Source: Phycisphaeraceae bacterium (GTDB lineage Bacteria; Planctomycetota; Phycisphaerae; Phycisphaerales; UBA1924). From it: 64,000 nucleotides of DNA. The notes under the pieces were generated by a model that worked only from the letters and a program-made list of their open reading frames with translations, did no database searches and had not been told where the DNA came from. The position numbers were made by a program, and so were the translations under genes. Positions 1-8,636 of the stretch are shown piece after piece. The stretch spans positions 1,832,928-1,896,927 of the forward strand of contig JAHBXH010000001.1 of the NCBI GenBank assembly GCA_019636555.1, written 5' to 3'. Each line of letters starts with the position of its first letter. The first letter of the stretch is position 1.

Positions 1-82
1 GCTCCGACCGAGCGGATGGCTGATGTGGATTCGAAGCGAACCGGCGCCGGGGCGGAGAGTCATGGGGTCGATTCCTTGCGGG

Positions 83-637
83 CTAGGTCGAAGTGGAACT
101 GAGAGACGCACCCGAAGCCGACTTGAGGCGCGACGCGACTTGAGGCGCCGCCGAATTCGTCATCCGAAGTGGGGCGGTCGAACGTGGGGAGGAAAGCCTG
201 CCGACATCCTCCGACGTCGCGAGCTTTTCCGCGATGCCCCGCAGAAGATGCGAGAGCGAAGCCGACCGGATGGAATGATCGACAACCTCACTCTGCCTCG
301 GCGGGCCCAGCCCGAGCAGCAGCCAGTTCGCCGAAATGTCAAAGCCGCGGACGACCGCGATCAGGAACTCGATCGAAGGGTGACCGTTGGATAAGTATCG
401 GCGCACCGTCTCGGGGTGCGTCGAAGTTCGAATTCCGATGGCGCGGCAGCTTTGGCCCCCGAGCGCCGATTTCAGCCGTTCGCGTATCGCGTCGAGTGAG
501 CAATCGGTAACCGTCACATGTCCCCGGGTGATGCGCAGGTTTGTTCGAGAGAGCGGCACGCTGACTCCTGTGTGTATGTGGCGCGCCCCATCGCGAGCCA
601 CGGTTTGCGGCAACGCGAAATCACGAAGCGAGATCAA
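83..637 (-). CDS. Small helix-turn-helix regulator
   Basis: The protein is up to 184 residues. Residues about 45-110 look like a Cro/CI-type DNA-binding domain of the family that ends in a phage-repressor-like NWLL-G-GP motif (here SANWLLLGLGP), preceded by a helix-turn-helix stretch with PETVRRYLSNGHPS. The C-terminal 70 residues are polar and low in complexity. Translation from the TTG at 637 overlaps the end of the upstream secreted-protein gene by 17 bases, which suggests co-transcription. Several GTG codons further in, near residue 27, could be the true start. The target is unknown; a role in local transcriptional control is inferred from the fold only. Confidence 0.6.
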   Translation of the reverse strand: MISLRDFALPQTVARDGARHIHTGVSVPLSRTNLRITRGHVTVTDCSLDAIRERLKSALGGQSCRAIGIRTSTHPETVRRYLSNGHPSIEFLIAVVRGFDISANWLLLGLGPPRQSEVVDHSIRSASLSHLLRGIAEKLATSEDVGRLSSPRSTAPLRMTNSAAPQVASRLKSASGASLSSTST

Positions 638-1049
638 CTTGGAGCGAAAGAAGCGCGTCGGTCAAAGCCTCTTCAATGTCCGGGTCGAGCTTGGTCGCTT
701 CTTGGTCCAGCAGTTTCAAACAATGCACAGTCACGAGCTGCGCATTGAGAACGTCATACTTGTTCACTCCAGATCGCACGCCGTAGGCTTCGTACGAAAG
801 GACGAACTGGAGAGCCGCATAGTCCGCTTCCGAGATCGAGCCATCAGCCGGAGGTCGTGATTCGTCGCAGTGCACGACGGAGCACAGTTGGTGAAGCCAT
901 GACCAGAGATCGTCGAGTGGATCGGCAGTTCCCCCCGCGTACGGCGTCGGCACGCCGTTCTCAGCAACCGCCGGCAAGGAGAGCCATCCCAGGTGACCAA
1001 TGCCGAAGCAGAACGCCAAGAACACCCGAACGAGGAGGGTTCTTCCCAT
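621..1049 (-). CDS. Secreted hypothetical protein
   Basis: A 142-residue protein with an N-terminal signal peptide (MGRTLLVRVFLAFCFGIGHL followed by a small-residue cleavage region near AVAEN). The mature part is acidic and helical with no recognised family. An in-frame ATG at 1070 exists, but the ATG at 1049 has a GGAG seven bases upstream and gives a clean signal peptide, so it is preferred. The gene is followed by, and overlaps, the HTH gene on the same strand. It lies divergent to the sigma factor/kinase pair, so the gap 1050-1200 probably holds both promoters. Function unknown. Confidence 0.6.
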   Translation of the reverse strand: MGRTLLVRVFLAFCFGIGHLGWLSLPAVAENGVPTPYAGGTADPLDDLWSWLHQLCSVVHCDESRPPADGSISEADYAALQFVLSYEAYGVRSGVNKYDVLNAQLVTVHCLKLLDQEATKLDPDIEEALTDALLSLQVDLAS

Positions 1050-1131
1050 AACAAATCTCCATGTGTCCAAGAGGCGGGAGCCTCAGAGACATGGAGTGGG
1101 CGGGACAAACCGGGGTCGTGTGACACAACCG

Positions 1132-1157
1132 TGTGGATTTCGGATAAGATTTCCACA
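1132..1157. promoter_or_regulatory. Inverted repeat between divergent genes
   Basis: TGTGGA at 1132-1137 and TCCACA at 1152-1157 form an inverted repeat with a 14-base centre, 44 bases before the sigma-factor start and 83 bases before the secreted-protein start. The position fits a regulator site, but nothing shows which protein would bind. Confidence 0.25.
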
Positions 1158-1200
1158 TTCCTGTGGAGGGGCGGGCGTTATCGAAAGTTGAGTCCGTCTG

Positions 1201-1812
1201 ATGGGACGCTTCGCGAGCAACACAGGTCCGGAACCAGAAAGGCCGGTAAGCGGCCCGGGCGATCCGCTCGACCGAATCCGGACGGGCGATCGCGATGCCG
1301 CGGCAGAATTTCTGACCCGCAACGAAGCTCTCATTCGGCGCCGCTACCGCCAGAAGATGGGCCGGGCGATGCGGCGGCTGTGCGATTCGCAGGAACTCGT
1401 GTCCACCATCGCGCGACGCTTCGACAAAATGGTCAGCGACGGCGAAGTGCGGGCCGCCAGCGAGCGCCAGTTGTGGGCGCTGATTTTTTCGATCGGCGAT
1501 CACGCGCTGGCGGACAAGGGAAGGATTCTGCAGCATCTCGAGCGCGTGGAAGGACCGGATTCCGACGTCGCACGGGAATGGCGCATCCGCTTTGCCCGAG
1601 CCGAGCGGTCCGGCCCCGACGGTATGGAAGGCGAGCTCGATTCCATGCTCCGCTCGCTCGAAGAGCCGATCGACAGGCAGATCCTCACGATGTGGCTCAT
1701 GGGAATCGAGCAGCAGGTCATTGCGTCGGAATTGTCGATGGAGCCCGCGGCGGTGCGCAAACGCTGGGAGCGGATCCGATCAAGGTTGCGGGTCAGTGCA
1801 GAGCAGGAATAG
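1201..1812 (+). CDS. ECF-like RNA polymerase sigma factor
   Basis: A 203-residue protein of the planctomycete ECF-like sigma type. Region 2 lies at about residues 33-80 and contains MRRLCDSQELVSTIARRFDK, similar to the DSxDLVSTVxRRxD stretch of this group. Region 4 at about 165-200 has a helix-turn-helix (QQVIASELSMEPAAVRKRWERIRSRL, split here as QQVIASELSM and AAVRKRWERI). No anti-sigma factor is adjacent. The Ser/Thr kinase gene starts 4 bases after the stop, so the two are almost certainly co-transcribed, and phosphorylation of the sigma factor by that kinase is the obvious hypothesis. No strong Shine-Dalgarno sequence is seen. Confidence 0.8.
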   Translation: MGRFASNTGPEPERPVSGPGDPLDRIRTGDRDAAAEFLTRNEALIRRRYRQKMGRAMRRLCDSQELVSTIARRFDKMVSDGEVRAASERQLWALIFSIGDHALADKGRILQHLERVEGPDSDVAREWRIRFARAERSGPDGMEGELDSMLRSLEEPIDRQILTMWLMGIEQQVIASELSMEPAAVRKRWERIRSRLRVSAEQE

Positions 1813-1816
1813 CACT

Positions 1817-3802
1817 ATGTTGAAACTTGTTTCCGTCAAGCAGGATTTGTCCGATACCAACGCTTCCGGGGTCGCTCGGTTGCTCGCCGCGTCCTCGTAT
1901 CTCTCCGACGGCGAACTCGCCGATGTCATCGTGGAGAATTGCGGCTCGATCGATTCGCTCGATCTCGGCCTGTTCCTGAGAGCGATTCCGGATCTCGAAT
2001 CGCGGCCGGTCGCGCTCGACGCCGCAATCGAGGTGACGCTCCAGTCGATGCGACGCTCCGGCGCGGAAGCGGACGAAGCCGCCGCGACTCTTTCCCGTCA
2101 CTATCCGATGCTCGCGACCGCGATCCGGACCGCGCACGCGCTCGGGCAGGCCATGAGCAGCACCACGTCACTGGCGATGGCGAGTTCCGAGCGTCAGTCC
2201 TTCACGCTTCCGTTTGATGTCGGCCCCATTCTGGCTTCGGGTAGGCCGCGGTATCAGTTGCACCAGTTGCTGGGAATCGGTAGCGAAGGGGCAGTCTATC
2301 TCGGCCAGGACCGATCTCTGTCCGAACCGGGAAGTCCGGCGTGGGTCGCGATCAAGCACGTCGGCCCCGGCGCAGCATCGGAGGAGGCGGTTCGAGCCCG
2401 AAAGGTGCTGCACGCCAATGTCGTACGGGCGCTCGACCGCGTGCCCGGTCCGGATGGTTCGTGGATGCTCGTGTTCGAATTTGTCCGAGGGGGTTCGCTC
2501 GAAAAGACGTGGGGAGGAAAGACTCTGCCCGATCGCGAGCGTGCTGCGGCAGAGTTGTGCGTTCAGATCGCAAGGGGTGTGCAGGCGGCGCATTCGGCCG
2601 GTTTGATTCATCGCGACCTGAAGCCGGGAAACGTGCTTCTTGCGGACGACGGTACTCCCAAAGTGTCCGATTTTGGAATCAGCCACAATCAGGCGAACAG
2701 GGAGATTTCGGATCGCTCCGGTTCATTGGGCTTCATGTCGCCGGAGCAATTCCGTGGTATTCAAGCGACCGTTCAAGACGACGTCTACGGACTCGGCGGT
2801 CTGTTGTATTGGATGCTGACGGGCAACGGGCCCAACGGGACCACAAAGCAGGCGGCAACCCAACGGCTTGTCGGTGGGGTGAACAACTCCGACCTCGCGC
2901 AAAGCCTTTCTCCCTTCGACTCGGATCTCGCCGCAATCTGCCTCCGAGCGCTGTCGATCGAACCGGAAGAGCGATACTCCTCGGCGGATCGCATGGCGAT
3001 GGATCTCGAGCTGTGGCTCGCCAAACAGCCATTGCAGTGGACCAGGCCGACGCTCGCCCGCCGGTACCGGCTCTCGGTTCGCCGTGCGCCGATTGCGTGG
3101 GGAGCCGCCGGGATCGGCGTGATCGCCGTGATCGCGATCGTGTTGATCGCTGGCTACCGTGTCGGCAATGCCGAAGTCGCGCGGGAGCGAGCGACGATCG
3201 AGATGCTGAGCCAGCGGAACAGCGAACAGCAGCAGCGGCTTCAGACCGCGAACCTCATGACTGCGCTCATGTCGAAGTATCTCCGAAATGTCAGCGACGA
3301 TGATATGGGGGCGAATTGGGTACACATTCTGACTTTCATCGAATCGATGATGGGATCGCGGTCGAGCGCCGATCCAACCGACACAGAACAACTCTGGTTG
3401 AGCCGAGTGAGAGTCGCCAAGAACGCGATCGCCGAATCCAGAGCCAAAGGGCACGGAGATGACCTTGAGCCTTTGATGCTCGAATCTTCCTTGTGCTTGT
3501 GGCTGCTCCGGACAAAGAACGGCGAGGAAGCACTCGAGCATCTGGATGCAATCGAACCTCGTTGGCGAAAAATGCTCCAGCCAGATGACGAGTGGTTTAT
3601 TTTCATGGATGTGTTCCGCCGGTGCGCGGAGATGCTCGTTGTGGACTCGAATATGCCCGATGCAAGTGAACGGCGAGTCGCTCTTTATGCAGCCGCGGTC
3701 GATCGATCGAAGACCTTGGGTCAAACCGGCAGACCGGTGCGCATGCTTCTCGAAAAGCTCAAGCCAATCGCCTACCCGGATTCCGCGGTCACAGTGCCCT
3801 AA
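1817..3802 (+). CDS. Transmembrane Ser/Thr protein kinase
   Basis: A 661-residue Hanks-type kinase. The first 140 residues are a helical leader. The catalytic domain spans about 147-410: glycine loop GIGSEGAVYLG near 153, VAIK lysine, HRDLKPGN near 265, DFG near 283 and a GFMSPEQ activation-segment end. All catalytic residues are present, so it should be active. One transmembrane helix lies near 426-450 (IGVIAVIAIVLIAG), followed by a roughly 210-residue C-terminal part predicted to be outside the cytoplasm, with no recognised domain. An upstream in-frame ATG exists inside the sigma gene, but the ATG at 1817, four bases after the sigma stop, is the sensible start. It probably senses an envelope signal and acts on the neighbouring sigma factor. 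Confidence 0.85.
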   Translation: MLKLVSVKQDLSDTNASGVARLLAASSYLSDGELADVIVENCGSIDSLDLGLFLRAIPDLESRPVALDAAIEVTLQSMRRSGAEADEAAATLSRHYPMLATAIRTAHALGQAMSSTTSLAMASSERQSFTLPFDVGPILASGRPRYQLHQLLGIGSEGAVYLGQDRSLSEPGSPAWVAIKHVGPGAASEEAVRARKVLHANVVRALDRVPGPDGSWMLVFEFVRGGSLEKTWGGKTLPDRERAAAELCVQIARGVQAAHSAGLIHRDLKPGNVLLADDGTPKVSDFGISHNQANREISDRSGSLGFMSPEQFRGIQATVQDDVYGLGGLLYWMLTGNGPNGTTKQAATQRLVGGVNNSDLAQSLSPFDSDLAAICLRALSIEPEERYSSADRMAMDLELWLAKQPLQWTRPTLARRYRLSVRRAPIAWGAAGIGVIAVIAIVLIAGYRVGNAEVARERATIEMLSQRNSEQQQRLQTANLMTALMSKYLRNVSDDDMGANWVHILTFIESMMGSRSSADPTDTEQLWLSRVRVAKNAIAESRAKGHGDDLEPLMLESSLCLWLLRTKNGEEALEHLDAIEPRWRKMLQPDDEWFIFMDVFRRCAEMLVVDSNMPDASERRVALYAAAVDRSKTLGQTGRPVRMLLEKLKPIAYPDSAVTVP

Positions 3803-3991
3803 AGCCTGTCCGATCGATCCGCACAACAGGGGCTCGCTCGCCGGGTTCGTGTGGCGCCCCACGATCGTCGCACGCGCCTTGCGGATTGCACTTGCATCAT
3901 GAGCGATCGAGTTCGGGTACTTCCCGATTTGCCAGCGGAGGGGCGCGGGGCGTTCAAAGTCAACAGTGTCCAACGCGGAGCGACGCCCATC

Positions 3992-5470
3992 TCAATTGGC
4001 GTTGGTTCCGCTCTGCCGCGAAGAGAAAATCTCCACCGGCGGCAGCGGCTCCGCCTCTGTATTCGGATTCCACCCGCCGCCCAGCGCCTTGTACAGCCGC
4101 ACAATCGCCGCGAGCTGGCTGAATCGCACCTGCGCCAGCGTGTTCTCCGCCGGGAACAACTGCTGCTGCGCCTCGAGCACTTCGAAGTACGAAGCCTTGC
4201 CCGCCGAGTAGCGCTTCATCGCGACTTCCACCGATTCGGAAAACGCCCGGACGCTCCGCTCCTGTTCGGTACGCACGTACGCGAGCTTCTCTCGATCAGT
4301 CAGGCCATCCGAAACTTCGCGGAGCGCGACGATCGCCGTCTTCTGATAGCCAAGCCGCGCTGCGTCCCATTCCGCCTTGCGCTGCGCGAGCTGCGCTTCC
4401 AGCTGCCCGCCAGTGAAGAGCGGACCCAGCAGATTGCCGCCCGCGGACCACGCGGTCGAGACCGGATCGAGCAGATCCCCCAGCGAACTGCTGACCTTGC
4501 CGAAATACGTGGTCAGACCGATCCGCGGGAAGAAGTCCGCCTGCGCGACGCCGACCGCGGCATTGGCGGCACGCAGCCTCTGCTCCGCCTCGCGCAAATC
4601 GGGCCGGCGCTCGAGCAGCTGTGATGGAATGCCCGCCGGAACCTCCGGCGGCGTTGTCTGCTCGGTCAGCCTCGCGCCGCGTTTGATCGGTCCCGGCGTT
4701 CTTCCAAGGAGCACGCTGATCTCGTTTTCCTTGAGCGTGATCAGCCGCTCGAGATCGGGGACGCGTGCGGCAACCGACGCTAAAGATGCTTCCGCGCGAG
4801 AGGTTTCGAGCCGCGAACCGGCCCCGCCCTTCAAACGCTGGGTGAACAGCTTCAGGCTCTCGGCGAACGATTGCTCGGTCCGGATCGCGATCTCGCGCTC
4901 GAGATCGAGTTCGAGCAGCTGAAAGTACGCCGTCGCGATTTCCGCGAGCACCGTGATTATCACGGCGTTCTTGGCCTCCTCGGTTGCAAGATACTCGGCG
5001 AGCGCCTGCTCGTTGAGCCTCCGAATCCGACCCCACACGTCGAGTTCCCACGCCGCGCCGATGATGCCAAAGCCCGTGCCCCCTTGCACTCCGTTGTTCA
5101 AAACCGGCGTGCCGACGAAATCGTTGCGGCCGCCCGCGAGCGCCGCCTGATAATTCACAGTGGGGTAGTAGAGCGATCGGGCTTGCGCCGCGAGTTCGCG
5201 CGCCTGCTCGACCCGGGCGACGGCAATGCGCGTGTCGAAGTTGTTCGTGAGTCCCTCGCGGATCAGTTCCTGAAGCACCGGGTCTTCATAGATATCCCAC
5301 CAGTTTGTCTCGGCGAGCGACTTCTCCTGAGGCTGCGCCTGCCCTCGGAAAACTTCGGGCGAAGCCGTCTCGGGCCGCTTGTAATCGGGCCCGACCGGGT
5401 GGCACGCGCCAATCGCGCAAAGAGCAGCGATCGCGATCAGAACTCGGGGATTGAGATCCGTCTTATTCAT
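3992..5470 (-). CDS. Outer-membrane efflux lipoprotein, NodT/OprM family
   Basis: A 492-residue TolC-like channel of an RND efflux system. The signal peptide ends in a lipobox (CAIGAC), so the protein should be lipid-anchored in the outer membrane. The sequence shows the duplicated coiled-coil architecture of the family, with the WELDVWGRIR motif in the first half and LLERRPDLREAEQRL in the second. The start at 5470 overlaps the end of the RND pump gene by 8 bases (ATGAATAA), so translation is coupled. Longer in-frame extensions lie inside the pump gene and lack a signal peptide. It is the last gene of the efflux operon. Confidence 0.93.
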   Translation of the reverse strand: MNKTDLNPRVLIAIAALCAIGACHPVGPDYKRPETASPEVFRGQAQPQEKSLAETNWWDIYEDPVLQELIREGLTNNFDTRIAVARVEQARELAAQARSLYYPTVNYQAALAGGRNDFVGTPVLNNGVQGGTGFGIIGAAWELDVWGRIRRLNEQALAEYLATEEAKNAVIITVLAEIATAYFQLLELDLEREIAIRTEQSFAESLKLFTQRLKGGAGSRLETSRAEASLASVAARVPDLERLITLKENEISVLLGRTPGPIKRGARLTEQTTPPEVPAGIPSQLLERRPDLREAEQRLRAANAAVGVAQADFFPRIGLTTYFGKVSSSLGDLLDPVSTAWSAGGNLLGPLFTGGQLEAQLAQRKAEWDAARLGYQKTAIVALREVSDGLTDREKLAYVRTEQERSVRAFSESVEVAMKRYSAGKASYFEVLEAQQQLFPAENTLAQVRFSQLAAIVRLYKALGGGWNPNTEAEPLPPVEIFSSRQSGTNAN

Positions 5471-8400
5471 GGGCTTTCGCCCCCGTGGACGAACCGGCGC
5501 TTTCAACCGGCGGGAGAGGCTCCTTCGGTTTGTCGCCCCGGATCCGTTCCACCATGTAGAAACCGGCGGGGATGATGAAGATCGCAATGAGCGTGGAGAA
5601 CAGCATGCCCCCGATCACGGCCGTGCCCATCACCTGACGCGAGATCGCGCCGGCGCCCGACGCGATCGCCAGCGGTACGCAGCCGAGCACGAACGCGAAC
5701 GAGGTCATGAGAATCGGGCGCAGGCGCAGCTTCGCGCCGTCGAGCGTGGCTTCGACAAGCGGTTTCCCCTCTTCATAGTTGAGCTTGGCGAACTCGACGA
5801 TGAGAATAGCGTTCTTCGCCGCGAGACCGATGAGCATGACCAGGCCGATCTGGGCGTAGATGTTGTTCTCCATCTCGCGGATGTACAGACCGGCGAACGC
5901 GCCCGCCACCGCGATCGGCGTGCTCAGAAGCACCGAGAACGGAAGCGACCAGCTTTCGTAAAGTCCGGCGAGAATCAGGAAGACAAACAACAGCGACAGC
6001 GCGAAGATCACACCCGCGCCGACGCCCTTCTGCGCCTGCTGCTCCTGGTACGACATGCCCATGTAGTCAAACCCCATCTCGGGCGGCATCGTCTCGGCAA
6101 AGACTTCCTCGAGCGCCTTCATCGCTTGCGCGCTGCTGTAACCCGGCGCCGCCGACGCGTTGATCTGCGAGCACCGATACAGGTTGTACCGCATCGTGAA
6201 TTCGGGTCCGACCGAAGGCCGCGTCGAGGTCACCGCGTTCAAAGGCACCGGCTGCCCCACGCTGTTCCGTACGTAGAACTGCCCGAGGTTCTCGATATTC
6301 GTTCGATAGTCGCCCTCCGCCTGCACATACACCTGCCATTGACGACCGAATCGGTTGAAGTAATTGATGAACGCGCCGCCCATGAAGGCCTGCATCGTCT
6401 GGAAGACTTCCGACAGATCCACTCCCTGCTTGAGCACCTTGTCGCGGTCCACGTCCGCGTAGATCTGCGGCACCTTGAGCAGCGCCGTCGAGATGACGCT
6501 CGCCAGTTCGGGCCGCTTCCGCGCCTCCGCCATGAACTTCTCGGTGTTTTCCGCGAGGAAATCGACCGTTCCGCCCGCCCGATCCTCGAGAATGAACGTC
6601 ACCCCGCCGGAGGTGCCCACGCCCGGGATCGCCGGCGGCGGGAACGCGAATCCGATGGCCGCGGGAAACGAAGACAAAATGCGCGTGAGGTTCCGCTTGA
6701 TGGCGTCGTAACTCTGCGCCTCATCCTTCCGCTCCGACCAGGGCTTGAGTGTGATGAAGAAAAACCCGCTATACGTGTTGTTCACATTGCTGAAGAGCGA
6801 GAAGCCCGCAACGGTCGTCACATGCGCGACGCCCGGCACTTTCAGCACTTCTTCTTCCGCCTTGCTGAGCACCGCATCGGTTCGTTGCAGACTCGCGGCA
6901 TCGGGCAACTGAATCGCCGCGAAGAGATAGCCCTGGTCTTCGTCCGGCAGGAACGACGGCGCGAGCTGCTTGCCGAACCAGCCCGCGGAGAAAGTCATCA
7001 GGCCCAGAAGCAGGATCGCCAGGATCCACCGCCTGATCAGCAAGTGGCAGACCGAGACGTATCCGTTCGTTGTCGCCCCGAAGGCCCGGTTGAATCCGCG
7101 GAAGAACAGCGCGAGTGGTCCGCGCCCTTCCTTCTTCGGGCGCAGCAGCATCGCCGCGAGCGCAGGGCTCAGCGTCAGCGCGTTGAACGCCGAAATGATG
7201 ACCGAGATCGCGATCGTCACGGCGAACTGCTGATACAGCCGGCCGGTGATACCCGGGATGAAGACCGTGGGGAGGAACACCGCCGAGAGAATGACCGCGA
7301 TCGCGACCACGGGCCCCGACACCTCCGACATCGCCTTGAGCGCCGCTTCCTTCGGCGTCTTGCCTTGCTCGATGTGGTGCTCCACGGCTTCGACGACGAC
7401 GATGGCGTCATCGACGACGAGCCCGATCGCCAGCACGAGCCCGAACAGGCTCAGCGTGTTGATCGAAAAACCGAGAAGCGGGAACACCGCAAATGTGCCG
7501 ATCAGCGAAACCGGCACCGCCATGAGCGGGATCAGCGTCGCGCGCCAGCCCTGAAGGAAGATGAACACCACGAGGATGACCAGGATGATCGCTTCCCAGA
7601 GCGTGTGCTCGATCTCGACGATGCCCTCGGTCACCGCGAGCGTCGTGTCGAGCGCCACGACATACTGCATGTCTGGCGGGAATCGCTTTGCAAGGTCGTC
7701 CATCAGCTTGCGGGCGTTCTGTGCCGCCGCGACCGCGTTCGAGCCCGGCAACTGGTAAATCGCCACGAGCGCCGCGTTGCCGCCGTCGAGCCGCGCTTTT
7801 TGCGTGTAGTTCTGCGCGCCCAGTTCGATCCGGGCGACATCCCCGACCCGCACGAACGAACCGTCGGTCTCGGCCCGGATCACGATCTTGGCGAAATCTT
7901 CCTCGGTTTCAAGGCGTCCCTGCGAGCGCACCGCGTACGTGAATTCCTGGCCCGGCGGGATCGGGTCCGCCCCGATCTGACCCGACGGGTTCACTGTGTT
8001 CTGCTGTTGGATCGCGTTGACGATCTCCGGGACCGTGATGTCCAGTTTGGCAAGCTGGTCCGGCTTCACCCACAGCCGCATCGCGTACTGGCCCGCGCCG
8101 AATACCTGCACCTGCCCGATGCCCGGGACGCGCAGCAACTGATCGTTGATGTTGATGTACGCGTAATTGGCGAGGAAAGTCTGGCCGTACGTGTTATTCG
8201 GCGAAGTGAGCGCGAACAGAACCAGCGGGCTCGTCACCGATTTGATCACCGTCACGCCCTGGTTTATGACCGCCTGCGGCAACTGGCTGTTCGCCTGCGT
8301 CACCCGCATCTGCGCCAGGATCTGATCCTGGTTCGGATCGGTCGCGACGTCGAAGTCCACGTACAGCTTCATGTTCCCGCTGTTCATGTTCAGCGAGTAC

Positions 8401-8633
8401 ATGTACGTCATGTTGTCCACGCCGCTCATCTGCTGTTCGATCGGAGTCGCGACAGACTGTTCGATCGTGAGCGCATCGGCGCCAGGGTACGTCGTGCTGA
8501 TGTAAATTTCCGGCGGCGCGATCTTCGGGAACTGCGCGATCGGCAACCGCAGCATGCTCACCAGGCCGATGATGACCATGATGATCGAGATGACCATCGC
8601 GACGATCGGCCGGTTGATGAAGAACTTGGACAT
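5463..8633 (-). CDS. RND multidrug efflux pump, inner-membrane subunit (AcrB/MexB-like, HAE1)
   Basis: A full-length 1056-residue proton-driven transporter. It begins with the typical MSKFFINRPIVAMVISIIM first helix. The proton-relay aspartate pair is visible in GLVVDDAIVVVEAVEHH in TM4. The usual arrangement of twelve helices and two large periplasmic loops is present, with a C-terminal GLAAKNAILIVEFAK motif. It would export hydrophobic compounds through the adaptor and channel encoded on either side. The gene starts 3 bases after the adaptor stop and overlaps the channel gene. The substrate cannot be read from sequence. Confidence 0.95.
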   Translation of the reverse strand: MSKFFINRPIVAMVISIIMVIIGLVSMLRLPIAQFPKIAPPEIYISTTYPGADALTIEQSVATPIEQQMSGVDNMTYMYSLNMNSGNMKLYVDFDVATDPNQDQILAQMRVTQANSQLPQAVINQGVTVIKSVTSPLVLFALTSPNNTYGQTFLANYAYININDQLLRVPGIGQVQVFGAGQYAMRLWVKPDQLAKLDITVPEIVNAIQQQNTVNPSGQIGADPIPPGQEFTYAVRSQGRLETEEDFAKIVIRAETDGSFVRVGDVARIELGAQNYTQKARLDGGNAALVAIYQLPGSNAVAAAQNARKLMDDLAKRFPPDMQYVVALDTTLAVTEGIVEIEHTLWEAIILVILVVFIFLQGWRATLIPLMAVPVSLIGTFAVFPLLGFSINTLSLFGLVLAIGLVVDDAIVVVEAVEHHIEQGKTPKEAALKAMSEVSGPVVAIAVILSAVFLPTVFIPGITGRLYQQFAVTIAISVIISAFNALTLSPALAAMLLRPKKEGRGPLALFFRGFNRAFGATTNGYVSVCHLLIRRWILAILLLGLMTFSAGWFGKQLAPSFLPDEDQGYLFAAIQLPDAASLQRTDAVLSKAEEEVLKVPGVAHVTTVAGFSLFSNVNNTYSGFFFITLKPWSERKDEAQSYDAIKRNLTRILSSFPAAIGFAFPPPAIPGVGTSGGVTFILEDRAGGTVDFLAENTEKFMAEARKRPELASVISTALLKVPQIYADVDRDKVLKQGVDLSEVFQTMQAFMGGAFINYFNRFGRQWQVYVQAEGDYRTNIENLGQFYVRNSVGQPVPLNAVTSTRPSVGPEFTMRYNLYRCSQINASAAPGYSSAQAMKALEEVFAETMPPEMGFDYMGMSYQEQQAQKGVGAGVIFALSLLFVFLILAGLYESWSLPFSVLLSTPIAVAGAFAGLYIREMENNIYAQIGLVMLIGLAAKNAILIVEFAKLNYEEGKPLVEATLDGAKLRLRPILMTSFAFVLGCVPLAIASGAGAISRQVMGTAVIGGMLFSTLIAIFIIPAGFYMVERIRGDKPKEPLPPVESAGSSTGAKAHE

Positions 8634-8636
8634 GTG

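Noticed and set aside
1..82. The first 82 bases were checked for the end of a gene.
   Set aside because: No convincing coding sequence or site is visible there.
1592..1816. An earlier start for the Ser/Thr kinase inside the sigma-factor gene.
   Set aside because: It would overlap the sigma gene by 220 bases and adds only a Ser/Arg-rich shadow of that gene.
2723..3973. A 416-codon minus-strand frame opposite the kinase gene.
   Set aside because: No recognisable motif, and the plus strand is a full kinase.
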